This document shows, one piece after another, positions 15,834 to 24,417 of a stretch of 32,859 bases of DNA. The notes beneath the pieces are model-generated. The model searched no databases and was not told where the DNA came from. It worked only from the letters and a program-made list of their open reading frames with translations. Position 1 is the stretch's first letter. Every line of letters begins with the position of its first letter. The DNA is taken from positions 1 to 32,859 of the forward strand of contig NZ_FNQY01000037.1 in assembly GCF_900107765.1 (NCBI RefSeq), written 5' to 3'. Origin of the DNA: Arachidicoccus rhizosphaerae. GTDB lineage: Bacteria > Bacteroidota > Bacteroidia > Chitinophagales > Chitinophagaceae. Both the position numbers and the translations under genes were made by a program.

Positions 15834-16898
15834 ATGAAATATGCAACCATTCTTTTATTCCTGCTTCCCGCTTCTTTGCAGGTGATGGGCCAGTCGGCAG
15901 ATACGACTTCTGCGTCGCCGCCCACCTTTAAGATCAGCGGTTCGGTAGATGGTTATTACCGTTACAATTTTGCCAATGCGAAAAAACTGCAAGAACCCAA
16001 CAACCTGACCAGCTTTACCAATACCCAGAACTCCTTTGAACTGGGCATGGCCAGCCTGAGACTCGATGCCAGTATGGGAAAAGTAGGCGCTGTTGTTGAC
16101 CTGGGCTATGGCAAAAGAGCCGATGAATTCTCCTATAATGACGAAGGCTCCAGCCTTCGAGCGGTAAAACAGGCTTTCATTACCTATGCCGCTTCTGAAA
16201 AAGTGACCTTCTCCTTTGGGAAATGGGCCACCCACATCGGTTACGAAGTCCTGGATGCTTATCTGAACCGCAATTACAGTATGGATTATATGTTCTCCTA
16301 CGGTCCCTTTTCCCATACGGGGCTGAAGGTCGATATCGCGCTGGGCAACTTTGGTATTATGGCAGGCTTGGTGAATCCCACGGATTATGTCTCGGCCAGT
16401 TTTGCCGACAAGAACTTTATCGGTCAGCTCAGCGGTGCGACTTCTAACGGTAAGCTGCACGGCTACCTGAACTATGTCGGCGGCAAAGATCTGGACAAGA
16501 ATACGGTCAATCAGGGGGATCTGGTGGTCACCGCCACCGTGACCCCTAAGTTCAGTATTGGCTACAACGGGTCCATAAAATCGGTTAAAATGCCGGATCA
16601 GGACGTCAACTCCTGGTGGGGATCAGCGCTGTATTTTAATGTAGACCCCACACCGGCTGTGGGCTTTACCTTAAGGGGAGAGTATTTTGATGACAAGAAA
16701 AATGTTGCTGGCATAGGTACCTGTATTTTTGACGCCACCCTTTCAGCGAACATACATGTATCCAGCCTGACAATCATTCCCGAATTCCGGCTTGACCAGG
16801 GCAAGGATGCTGTATTTTACAAAAGTAGTGACGAGTCCGGCATGCCGACCAGCAAGGGCACCGGCACCTTTGTCTTGGGATTAGCCTATAATTTTTAA
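15834..16898 (+). CDS. Outer-membrane beta-barrel porin, probable ammonium-uptake partner
   Basis: Product of 354 residues with a Sec signal peptide (MKYATILLFLLPASLQVMGQ) and a strand-rich mature part. It begins with FKISGSVDGYYRYNF, has repeated aromatic-ended strands, and closes with FVLGLAYNF, the terminal Phe expected of an outer-membrane barrel. It resembles the BBP2-type putative porins of Bacteroidota. It lies 46 nt after the nhaA remnant and 56 nt before amt on the same strand, so it probably supplies outer-membrane passage for ammonium or another small solute. That substrate is inferred from position only. Confidence 0.8.
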   Translation: MKYATILLFLLPASLQVMGQSADTTSASPPTFKISGSVDGYYRYNFANAKKLQEPNNLTSFTNTQNSFELGMASLRLDASMGKVGAVVDLGYGKRADEFSYNDEGSSLRAVKQAFITYAASEKVTFSFGKWATHIGYEVLDAYLNRNYSMDYMFSYGPFSHTGLKVDIALGNFGIMAGLVNPTDYVSASFADKNFIGQLSGATSNGKLHGYLNYVGGKDLDKNTVNQGDLVVTATVTPKFSIGYNGSIKSVKMPDQDVNSWWGSALYFNVDPTPAVGFTLRGEYFDDKKNVAGIGTCIFDATLSANIHVSSLTIIPEFRLDQGKDAVFYKSSDESGMPTSKGTGTFVLGLAYNF

Positions 16899-16954
16899 AA
16901 CAGACAAGGGCCGCAACTAGATCTGATTATTTAAACAAAAAAACAAGACTATTT

Positions 16955-18487
16955 ATGAAAAAAGAATCTTTTTCAAAACAATTCAAAAGTCGTTTCCTGC
17001 ATAAGAGATTTTTATTCCCCGTCGCGCTGGGCGCTTTATTTGCCTGCCTGTTGATCATGCTGAATACGCATTCTTCCTATGCACAGCAGATGACTGACAG
17101 CAGCCAGACGGCCGTAGACTCCGTAAAAAATGTGGCAGCTGTTGCAACAGATACGCCGGCTGCGGCTGCGCCAGTGACCTCGCTGTCCCAGGATGTAGCC
17201 AATATCTTGTGGCTATGCCTGTGCGCCTTTTTAGTCTTTTTCATGCAGGCAGGGTTTGCGATGGTGGAATCCGGTATGACGCGGGCCAAAAATGCAGTCA
17301 ATATCATGATGAAAAACCTGCTGGATTTTTGTTTCGGCGCCGTTCTCTTCTGGGCCGTAGGCTATGCCATCATGTACAGCAGCGGCGATCATAATTTTTT
17401 TGGATTTGATCCTTCTCTCGCCTTTCTGGGAACTTCAAATGCACCTACCGATCTGGGGGGCTACAGCCTGAGTGCTTCCTGGCTGTTTCAGGTGGTATTT
17501 GCCGCAACAGCTGCCACCATCGTTTCGGGGGCCATGGCAGAAAGGACTAAACTCATTTCCTATATAATCTATTCCTGTATTATCTCGCTTGTCGTCTATC
17601 CGGTCAGTGGTCACTGGATCTGGGGAGGAGGCTGGCTCAGCGATCTGGGTTTCCGGGATTTTGCAGGTTCTACAGTTGTACATTCTTTAGGCGGTTGGGC
17701 ATCGCTGGCCGGTGCCATTATGGTGGGTCCAAGGCTCGGCAAGTATAATAAAGACGGCAGCGTTAATAATATCAATCCGCACAACATGCCGCTGGCAGCG
17801 CTCGGTGTATTTATTTTATGGTTTGGCTGGTATGGATTTAATCCAGGTTCCACGCTAACTGCGGTAGGAGGTGTGGCACATGTGGCGGTGACTACGACCC
17901 TGGCTGCGGCCACAGGCGCCATCGGCGCACTGATCACCTCCTGGGTGGTATTTAAGAAACCGGATCTGTCCATGACCTTAAACGGTACGCTGGCAGGCCT
18001 TGTCGGCATTACAGCGCCATGCGCCAGTGTCAGCACCGGCAGTGCTGCCCTGATCGGACTGATCGCCGGTATACTGGTATTCTATAGTTGCCTGTTTGTA
18101 GAAAGAAAACTAAAAGTCGATGATCCGGTAGGGGCCATCAGTGTACATGGTATCTGTGGTGCCTGGGGGACTTTAGCCGTGGGGCTTTTCGGACAGCGCG
18201 CCATAGATCTCCAATACTGGTCCGCTGACACGGCCATCAAAGACGGTTTGTTTTTCGGCGGTGGTTTCCACCAGCTGGGCGTACAGGCTTTTGGCGTACT
18301 GGCTGTGTTCGCCTATGCCATGATCGCGATGTTTATCGTATTCTACCTGATTAAAAAAGTAGTCGGCTTACGGGTCAGCGACGCCGAGCAAAAACAGGGG
18401 CTGGATCTGGGCGAACATAATAATACTGCCTACGGCGGGTTTGTGCTGGACGCAGAGGGGGATCACGCCATCATCGTAATTGAATAA
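16955..18487 (+). CDS. amt: Ammonium transporter, Amt family
   Basis: Inner-membrane ammonium channel of 510 residues. Conserved features are visible: FFMQAGFAMVESG in the first core helix, GAMAERTKL with the conserved aspartate-region motif, and the pore histidines H243 (STVVHSLGG) and H398 (ISVHGICGAWG). The protein is longer than typical Amt because of an N-terminal extension of about 75 residues. This comprises a basic start, a hydrophobic segment ending SYAQQ that looks like a cleavable signal, and an Ala/Thr/Val-rich linker. No glnK gene follows, unlike the usual glnK-amt pair. A strong terminator lies 36 nt past the stop. Confidence 0.95.
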   Translation: MKKESFSKQFKSRFLHKRFLFPVALGALFACLLIMLNTHSSYAQQMTDSSQTAVDSVKNVAAVATDTPAAAAPVTSLSQDVANILWLCLCAFLVFFMQAGFAMVESGMTRAKNAVNIMMKNLLDFCFGAVLFWAVGYAIMYSSGDHNFFGFDPSLAFLGTSNAPTDLGGYSLSASWLFQVVFAATAATIVSGAMAERTKLISYIIYSCIISLVVYPVSGHWIWGGGWLSDLGFRDFAGSTVVHSLGGWASLAGAIMVGPRLGKYNKDGSVNNINPHNMPLAALGVFILWFGWYGFNPGSTLTAVGGVAHVAVTTTLAAATGAIGALITSWVVFKKPDLSMTLNGTLAGLVGITAPCASVSTGSAALIGLIAGILVFYSCLFVERKLKVDDPVGAISVHGICGAWGTLAVGLFGQRAIDLQYWSADTAIKDGLFFGGGFHQLGVQAFGVLAVFAYAMIAMFIVFYLIKKVVGLRVSDAEQKQGLDLGEHNNTAYGGFVLDAEGDHAIIVIE

Positions 18488-18522
18488 TCAGGTTAATCAA
18501 TCATCAACAGCCAAAACTGACA

Positions 18523-18571
18523 AGCAGGGCCTCATCGCGCTGTCCAGCGCATGGGAGGCTCTGCTTTTTTT
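18523..18571 (+). terminator. Rho-independent terminator after amt
   Basis: The 11-bp stem (one G-T pair) has arms AGCAGGGCCTC at 18523-18533 and GAGGCTCTGCT at 18555-18565. It encloses a second stem, GCGCT/AGCGC, and is followed by T at 18564-18571. It also separates amt from the convergent DUF389 gene. Confidence 0.85.
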
Positions 18572-18579
18572 ACGAGGGC

Positions 18580-19920
18580 CTACTGAATAACCAGTTGGAC
18601 GCTATCCGCATTGAGTCTTGATTTTAGCCAGGTCCGCAGCTTTGTTGCCTCTGACACCGACATGGGCTGCGAGAATTTAACTAATGCAAGGGTCACCGTA
18701 TCGGTAGCTGTCGTGTCCGCCCTATGAATGACGGTGTTAGCCACAGCATAATAATTGAAATAAGGGTAAAGCGCCTTGATTTCCTGGCTGATATCCGGGA
18801 AGGTCTTAGATAATACGGGGACCTTTTGGTCTGCTGCTATACGGGCGGAAGAGTCTTTTTTAAAGACATCTTCCAATATGCTGGCCTTAATCTGGGAAAA
18901 GTCAATTTCCTGCTTGGCATTTAGCCCCTGGCGGATATTTAATTTAGTATTGTGAAGATTATACTGTCCCATTTTTGAGCGAAGGGAGTCGATCGTTGTA
19001 TTGGGCAGTTCGTATCCGATCAGCAACAGGTCTATTTCTCCACCTCTGGCATCGTAGGCTACTGTTTTATTAACTACTTGTGTATTTTTAAACTTGAACT
19101 GCTCGCTAATGAATTTCTGTGCATTCGTCGCGAAAATACTTTTCTGGACAATGCCATAGGCTAAATAAACACTGGGCGCAACCGTAACCAGAATGATAAT
19201 AAAAATATATCTGGATACTTTTTTCTCGTAGGCTTTATCTTCAAAACGCTTTTTTCTGAATTTCAGAAACCTGACAATTAAAAAGGTGCTGATACAGATA
19301 AATACACTATTGATAAAGTATAGATAAATGGCGCCGAGAAAATAATAGAAATGGCCGCTGGCCAGACCAAAGCCCGCCGTGCAGAGTGGCGGCATGAGTG
19401 CAGTGGCAATCGCCACTCCCGGGATAACATTACTTTTTTCTTTGCGGGTTCCGGCAACAATACCGGCCAGCCCGCCAAAAAAAGCAATGAAAACATCCCA
19501 GACAGAGGGCGTTGTTCTCGCCAGTAACTCACTTTGGGCATCATGCAGTGGTGTGATCCAAAAATAAAAGGTTGAGGTGGCTATACTTATCAGCGTGGCG
19601 ATCAGCAGATTTCTAATGCCTTTTTTTACCAGTTCAAAATCATTGATGCCGATACCCAGCCCTATGCCCATGATCGGCCCCATTAGCGGAGAGATCAACA
19701 TGGCACCAATGATAACAGCCGTCGAGTTTACATTCAGCCCAATGGATGCAATGAAAATAGCAAAGATCAGGGTCCATAGGTTGGCCCCTATAAAATCCGA
19801 GTTCTTTTTGATAGACAGGACAACATCCTGTTCATCTGCTTTATCAACATGCAAATCAAACCTTCTGGCAATGGCCGACTTTATAAGTTTAAGCAGGCGA
19901 TAATCTTTATTATACTCCAT
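18580..19920 (-). CDS. DUF389-domain membrane protein
   Basis: Polytopic inner-membrane protein of 446 residues. The DUF389 core (about 45-240) shows LWTLIFAIFIASIGLNVNSTAVIIGAMLISPLMGPIMGIGLG split over two helices, then GVAIATALMPPLCTAGFGLA. After a last helix near 265, a soluble C-terminal region of about 180 residues follows. The transport role of the family is not established. I use ATG 19920 (MEYNKDYRLLKLIK). The frame reaches 19968, but that would overlap the 3' end of nhaA, while 19920 leaves a 25-nt gap typical of an operon. It is probably co-transcribed with nhaA, pointing to ion or pH homeostasis. Confidence 0.88.
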   Translation of the reverse strand: MEYNKDYRLLKLIKSAIARRFDLHVDKADEQDVVLSIKKNSDFIGANLWTLIFAIFIASIGLNVNSTAVIIGAMLISPLMGPIMGIGLGIGINDFELVKKGIRNLLIATLISIATSTFYFWITPLHDAQSELLARTTPSVWDVFIAFFGGLAGIVAGTRKEKSNVIPGVAIATALMPPLCTAGFGLASGHFYYFLGAIYLYFINSVFICISTFLIVRFLKFRKKRFEDKAYEKKVSRYIFIIILVTVAPSVYLAYGIVQKSIFATNAQKFISEQFKFKNTQVVNKTVAYDARGGEIDLLLIGYELPNTTIDSLRSKMGQYNLHNTKLNIRQGLNAKQEIDFSQIKASILEDVFKKDSSARIAADQKVPVLSKTFPDISQEIKALYPYFNYYAVANTVIHRADTTATDTVTLALVKFSQPMSVSEATKLRTWLKSRLNADSVQLVIQ

Positions 19921-19945
19921 AGCGAAAGTTTTTAAGTGAGTGCTG

Positions 19946-21280
19946 TTATGGCCGGAGATCCTGGGCATCTTTGCGGACCGGCGATAATCTTTTCAGATAT
20001 ACAACACCCAATACTCCGGAAAGAAGTGAGGCCAGCAGGATGCCGTATTTGGCTTCATCGATCATCTGGCTGTCGGTAAAGGCCAGACCCGTAATGAAAA
20101 GGGACATGGTAAAGCCAACGCCGGCCAGCAGGGCCACGCCCACAATGTGCTTCCAGGAAGCCCTGTTGGGAAGAGATGCCCGGCCGAGCCGTACCATTAC
20201 CCATGTAAATAAAAGGACACCGATAAATTTTCCCGCGACCAGTCCAAAAGAGACGCCAAGGCTCACTGGATTGGCTAAGGTGCTGAAAAAGTCGCTGCCA
20301 ATGTGCATGCCAGCATTGGCCAGGGCGAATAGCGGCATGATGACAAAGGCCACCCAGGGGTGGAGTGCATTTTCAATTTTTTGTAAAGGGGTTTCCGCAT
20401 CCAGGCAGAGTTGTTTAATATTACTGATTGTACGGTGTTGCTCCCAGGTGGTAAGCGAGCCATCCTGCCGGTCGGCCCTCTCAAAATCTGTCGCGTATTT
20501 TCTGACACTTTGAACATACTGCTGTTCATCTATTTTCGTCCTGGCAGGGATCATAAAGGCGACCAGTACGCCGGCAATCGTAGCATGTACGCCGGAGAGT
20601 AAAAAAAAGTACCAGATAACAACGCCGATGATAAGATAAAAAATGGTGTCCCGTATACCCATGCGGTTGCCCACCCATAGCAGCGTGAGTAGCAAAACGC
20701 CGATACCCAAAGGAATAAGAGAGATTTCCCGGGTATAAAATAAAGCAATGACGAGCACGGCGCCAAGGTCATCTGCAACGGCCAGAGCGGAAAGAAAGGT
20801 TTTTACTGAACGGGGAATATGCTTTCCCGCCATAGAGAGTAAGCCCAGCGCGAAGGCAATGTCTGTAGCCATCGGGATACCCCACCCGTGTGAGGAAGGC
20901 TGTCCGCTGTTAAATGCCACATATATTAATGCCGGAACCACCATGCCGCCCAGTGCACCTACCATTGGCAGGGCTGCTTTTCTGATGGTGGAAAGCTCTC
21001 CGGCGATAAATTCCCGCTTGAGTTCCAGGCCGATAACAAAGAAAAACAGCGCCATTAACCCATCATTGATCCAGACGTGCAAAGGCTGAATGAATCTTTG
21101 CTCCTCAATTCCGATGGAAAACCGGGTTTCCCAGAGGTGATGATAGCCTTCGCTCCACGGAGAGTTAGCCCATACAAGTGCGATAACCACGCTTGCAAAA
21201 AGGACGATGCCGCTTGTATACTCCTGATGGATAAATCTGTTTACGGGTCTTAGTAACTGGTCTATGGGGGATCTTGTCAT
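19946..21280 (-). CDS. nhaA: Na+/H+ antiporter NhaA, intact copy
   Basis: Inner-membrane sodium-proton antiporter of 444 residues with all hallmark segments: HVWINDGLMALFFFVIGLELKREF, HGWGIPMATDIAFALG, the ion-binding pair in ALAVADDLGAVLVIA, SGVHATIAGVLVAF and GVGFTMSLFI. It is somewhat longer than the E. coli protein; the extra length is mainly a loop after the SGVHATIAG segment (RTKIDEQQYVQSVRKYATDF onward). The gene precedes the DUF389 gene by 25 nt. It is the only intact nhaA here and may compensate for the broken copy at 14538-15788. Confidence 0.95.
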   Translation of the reverse strand: MTRSPIDQLLRPVNRFIHQEYTSGIVLFASVVIALVWANSPWSEGYHHLWETRFSIGIEEQRFIQPLHVWINDGLMALFFFVIGLELKREFIAGELSTIRKAALPMVGALGGMVVPALIYVAFNSGQPSSHGWGIPMATDIAFALGLLSMAGKHIPRSVKTFLSALAVADDLGAVLVIALFYTREISLIPLGIGVLLLTLLWVGNRMGIRDTIFYLIIGVVIWYFFLLSGVHATIAGVLVAFMIPARTKIDEQQYVQSVRKYATDFERADRQDGSLTTWEQHRTISNIKQLCLDAETPLQKIENALHPWVAFVIMPLFALANAGMHIGSDFFSTLANPVSLGVSFGLVAGKFIGVLLFTWVMVRLGRASLPNRASWKHIVGVALLAGVGFTMSLFITGLAFTDSQMIDEAKYGILLASLLSGVLGVVYLKRLSPVRKDAQDLRP

Positions 21281-21287
21281 CTTATAA

Positions 21288-21295
21288 CAAAGATA
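21288..21295 (-). promoter_or_regulatory. -7 box (TATCTTTG) before the intact nhaA
   Basis: Exact TAnnTTTG match on the minus strand, only 7 nt before the ATG at 21280, which would give an almost leaderless transcript. No good -33 element was seen. Confidence 0.35.
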
Positions 21296-21390
21296 TTTAT
21301 TCTGTTCAGACCAGTCATGTTTTCAGGAAAAAAATCTTACTTTTATTGCTCTAATGGATCCTGAGGCAATTTGTACTGCCTTTATTTGAA

Positions 21391-23142
21391 ATGAGCACAA
21401 CAATGTCACATTCAAAGAAACTCAGTGAATTTTCTGCCACGGCCATCTGTGGCAACGATATAACCTCTTCCTGCCTGTATGTCTCAGCCCTGACCATCGC
21501 CTATGCGGGGCAATACGCGTGGCTGGCACTGCTGATCGTAGCGGGGGTTCTTTTCCTTTTCAGAAAGATCTATGGTGAGGTCGTGGGCGCGCTGCCCCTG
21601 AACGGCGGTGCCTATAATGTCCTTTTGAATACCACCAGCAAGAGCAATGCCTCTATTGCAGCCTGTCTGACCATCCTGTCCTACATGACAACCGCTGTGA
21701 TTTCCGCCAGCGAAGCCATGCATTATCTGAAGGGGATTTTTCCCTCTATATCAGTGATGATAGCGACTATTATTCTCATTACGCTTTTTCTGCTGCTGGT
21801 CATGTCAGACATCAGCGAATCTTCTGTGGTCGCCGCTGTTATTTTTACGCTTCATCTGGCTGCCATGTTGCTGTTAATTGGCAGCGGGATATGGTTTGTT
21901 TTGAAACACGGCTTAAGTACGGCATCCCTGAACTTCAGGGCCCCCTTGCAGGGCGGTTTCTGGACCGCGCTTTTTCTGGGCTTCAGCACAGCCATGCTGG
22001 GTATATCAGGTTTTGAAAGCTCCGCAAATTTTGTAGAAGAACAAAAACCCGGGATTTTCAGAAAGACACTTCGTAATATGTGGATTGCCGTAACGGTCAT
22101 CAATCCCTTAATGGCCCTTACAGCGGTAATGGTACTGCCGATAGGAGAGGTCGTGGAGAATAAAGAAGCGCTCTTGTCTTTTCTGGGAGAAAATACCGGT
22201 GGCAGCTGGCTGGCCACATTTATCTCTATCGACGCCGTGCTTGTATTAAGCGGGGCGCTGCTGACCTCTTATGTAGGGGTGAATGGTCTTATTAAGAGAA
22301 TGACACTGGACAGAATTCTGCCCCAGTTTCTTTTGAAAGAAAACAGTCGCGGCAGCTCACCCAGGATACTGCTGCTTTTCTATATCCTTTGCCTTTCTGT
22401 ATTATTTATCACACACGGCCAGCTGGGGCCACTTGCTGGCGTATATACCATCAGTTTCTTACTGGTGATGATCTATTTTGGGCTCGGAAACTTCCTGCTG
22501 AAAATTAAACGGGGCCGGCTGCCGAGACCAGAGAATGCCACCGTGGCCTCCGTGGCCGTGGCGATTATAGCTGTAGCCGGTGCGCTTTACGGGAATGTTG
22601 TTACGCACGCAGCCTACCTCATCGTATTTTTACAGTATTTTTTACCTGCCATTATTATTATCTTTTTGTTATTAAGCAGAAATGAGATTTTAAAATATAT
22701 GCTGATACTGGTCAACCACCTGTCAAAGCATTTTAAGTTATTTGCGGCCATCAGCAGGCTACATATCAGCCGCAATCTGAAAAAACTGACCGAACAGGAA
22801 TTTGTCTATTTTACCAAAGGAGACGATATTTCTATCCTCAATAAGGTCATGATGTATGTTGAGGAAAATGAGATCACCAAAAGATTGAAAATCGTTACAG
22901 TCCTAAAGGATGAAGGCAGCGTATCCGATGATTTTATGACGGATCTGGAAGTGCTGGACCGGGCTTATCCGGATATTAAGATCGAATATGTCCAGATTCG
23001 GAATGCCACATTCGGCCCCGAGACGATCAAGCGACTCAGCGATGAGTGGAACATCCCGATTAATTTTATGTTTATCAGCTCGCCCAGCGACAGGTTTGCA
23101 CACAGAGTGTCTGATCTGGGAGGCGTAAGACTCATCATATAA
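21391..23142 (+). CDS. APC-superfamily amino acid/polyamine permease with C-terminal cytosolic domain
   Basis: Product of 583 residues. About 1-430 is a multi-helix APC transporter. Its first helix region (SATAICGNDITSSCLYVSALTIAYAG) has a broken glycine-containing segment, and GALPLNGGAYNVLLN and GFSTAMLGISGFESSANFVEEQKPG are conserved APC-type segments. From about 450 a hydrophilic domain of 130 residues follows (EFVYFTKGDDISILNK, LKIVTVLKDEG, INFMFISSPSDRFAHRVSDL). It has alternating strands and helices reminiscent of universal-stress-type folds, which suggests regulation. ATG 21391 and ATG 21403 are both possible starts. The substrate is not identifiable from sequence. It precedes the MscS gene on the same strand, which has its own promoter. 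Confidence 0.85.
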   Translation: MSTTMSHSKKLSEFSATAICGNDITSSCLYVSALTIAYAGQYAWLALLIVAGVLFLFRKIYGEVVGALPLNGGAYNVLLNTTSKSNASIAACLTILSYMTTAVISASEAMHYLKGIFPSISVMIATIILITLFLLLVMSDISESSVVAAVIFTLHLAAMLLLIGSGIWFVLKHGLSTASLNFRAPLQGGFWTALFLGFSTAMLGISGFESSANFVEEQKPGIFRKTLRNMWIAVTVINPLMALTAVMVLPIGEVVENKEALLSFLGENTGGSWLATFISIDAVLVLSGALLTSYVGVNGLIKRMTLDRILPQFLLKENSRGSSPRILLLFYILCLSVLFITHGQLGPLAGVYTISFLLVMIYFGLGNFLLKIKRGRLPRPENATVASVAVAIIAVAGALYGNVVTHAAYLIVFLQYFLPAIIIIFLLLSRNEILKYMLILVNHLSKHFKLFAAISRLHISRNLKKLTEQEFVYFTKGDDISILNKVMMYVEENEITKRLKIVTVLKDEGSVSDDFMTDLEVLDRAYPDIKIEYVQIRNATFGPETIKRLSDEWNIPINFMFISSPSDRFAHRVSDLGGVRLII

Positions 23143-23193
23143 GTCTCCCGGGCTTATTTTAATGAAAGTTAAACAGATTTTCAACCGGTGCAT

Positions 23194-23224
23194 TTTGTTA
23201 TCTATCCCTAAGGTTTTATCTTTG
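23194..23224 (+). promoter_or_regulatory. Promoter before the MscS gene
   Basis: TTTG at 23194-23197, a 19-nt spacer and TATCTTTG at 23217-23224. Both elements match the Bacteroidota -33/-7 consensus at the expected spacing. The ATG is 42 nt downstream. This is the cleanest vegetative promoter in the window. Confidence 0.65.
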
Positions 23225-23266
23225 AAAGTATCAAGTATTTTCTAACCTATAGCCAACGAACAACTT

Positions 23267-24130
23267 ATGCATTATTTAGCAGTTACGCCGGACATTCATA
23301 ATATAGACAGTTACTGGACAAAATTCTGGGATGCGGCAGCGGTCTGGGGACCGAAGATAGCGATAGCACTAATCTCCACCTTGCTGTTATATTTAATCGG
23401 CTCCTGGCTGATCAGGGTCATCCTGAAATACGCCAACAAGGCTTTTGAGCGGCGAAACATGGATATCTCCCTTAAGAAGTTTCTGCAGAACATGATCAGA
23501 TGGACCCTGAATATCCTGCTATTTATTTTAATCGTTACTCAATTAGGTATCCAGACCTCAGCCTTTGTCGCCATGATCGGTGCCGCAGGCCTGGCGGTTG
23601 GCCTGGCGCTGCAGGGATCGCTGGCCAATTTTGCGGGCAGCGTTATTATCCTGACGCTCAAACCCTTTAAGGTAGGAGATTATATAGAATCAGCGAACGG
23701 GCAGTCGGGAACCGTTAAAGAAATAGACATTTTCGCCACTAAATTAATAACCCCTCAAAATCAACTGGTCATTGTTCCAAACGGCGCGCTTTCCAACGCC
23801 AGTATCATCAACTACTCTGAAATGGGCAGCAGACGTACCTGGTTTGATATCGGCGTGTCCTATGTGGCAGATCTGAAACAAGCCAAGCAGATTCTGATGG
23901 ATGTCGTAATGAACAACAAATACGCTTTCAAAGAGCCGGCACCACAGATTGTCGTGACAGAACTTGGAGACAGTGCCGTAAACCTTTCCGTAAGGGTGTC
24001 AGCAGACAATGCCAGTTTCTGGGACATGCGTGAACAACTCATTATAGACTGTAAAGCCGCCCTGGATAAGGCGGGTATAGAGATACCTTTTCCGCAGCGG
24101 GATATACATATTATCAATGCGCCGGCATAA
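23267..24130 (+). CDS. Small-conductance mechanosensitive channel, MscS family
   Basis: Inner-membrane tension-gated channel of 287 residues, the same size as E. coli MscS; it releases solutes on hypo-osmotic shock. Three N-terminal helices are seen. The pore-lining TM3 is AAGLAVGLALQGSLANFAGS, with the family's Gly/Ala packing pattern and a Q at the usual place. It is followed by KPFKVGDYIE of the beta domain, NGQSGTVKEIDIFATKL, VPNGALSNASIINYS, and a C-terminal alpha/beta domain ending PFPQRDIHI. Placed after the APC permease, it suits a cluster concerned with ion and solute balance. Confidence 0.95.
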   Translation: MHYLAVTPDIHNIDSYWTKFWDAAAVWGPKIAIALISTLLLYLIGSWLIRVILKYANKAFERRNMDISLKKFLQNMIRWTLNILLFILIVTQLGIQTSAFVAMIGAAGLAVGLALQGSLANFAGSVIILTLKPFKVGDYIESANGQSGTVKEIDIFATKLITPQNQLVIVPNGALSNASIINYSEMGSRRTWFDIGVSYVADLKQAKQILMDVVMNNKYAFKEPAPQIVVTELGDSAVNLSVRVSADNASFWDMREQLIIDCKAALDKAGIEIPFPQRDIHIINAPA

Positions 24131-24280
24131 AACTTCGGATTAGCAAAACTTCAAACCGTTTATCAAACTGAACATCCGGCCAATAATTTGGCAAACCTTC
24201 CTGAATAAGGCCGTGGCATGAGTTATGTCACCATGGCTACTGCAGCTATGAATTGTCTACTCAAAGTCCAAAGACTAAAC

Positions 24281-24319
24281 TGTCCGCATTTGATACAGCG
24301 GGTGTCCGCAATTGATACA
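24281..24319. promoter_or_regulatory. Tandem activator sites before the S41 peptidase gene
   Basis: TGTCCGCATTTGATACA at 24281-24297 and TGTCCGCAATTGATACA at 24303-24319, 22 nt start to start. This is the best-conserved of the four pairs. The near edge is 52 nt from the -24 GG. The rest of the gap from 24131 to 24417 shows nothing else recognisable. Confidence 0.65.
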
Positions 24320-24369
24320 AACCCAGGTCCATTATTTGAAAATACGATTGAATGATAGCAGGTTACAGA

Positions 24370-24387
24370 TTGGCCCGATAAAGGTAT
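24370..24387 (+). promoter_or_regulatory. Sigma-54-like -24/-12 element of the S41 peptidase gene
   Basis: TTGGCCCGATAAAGGTA: GG at 24372-24373, ten bases, G at 24384. The -12 half is GT, not GC. The ATG is 33 nt downstream. Confidence 0.45.
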
Positions 24388-24417
24388 TTAAAGATGAAAT
24401 AAAAGAATCAAGTAATA

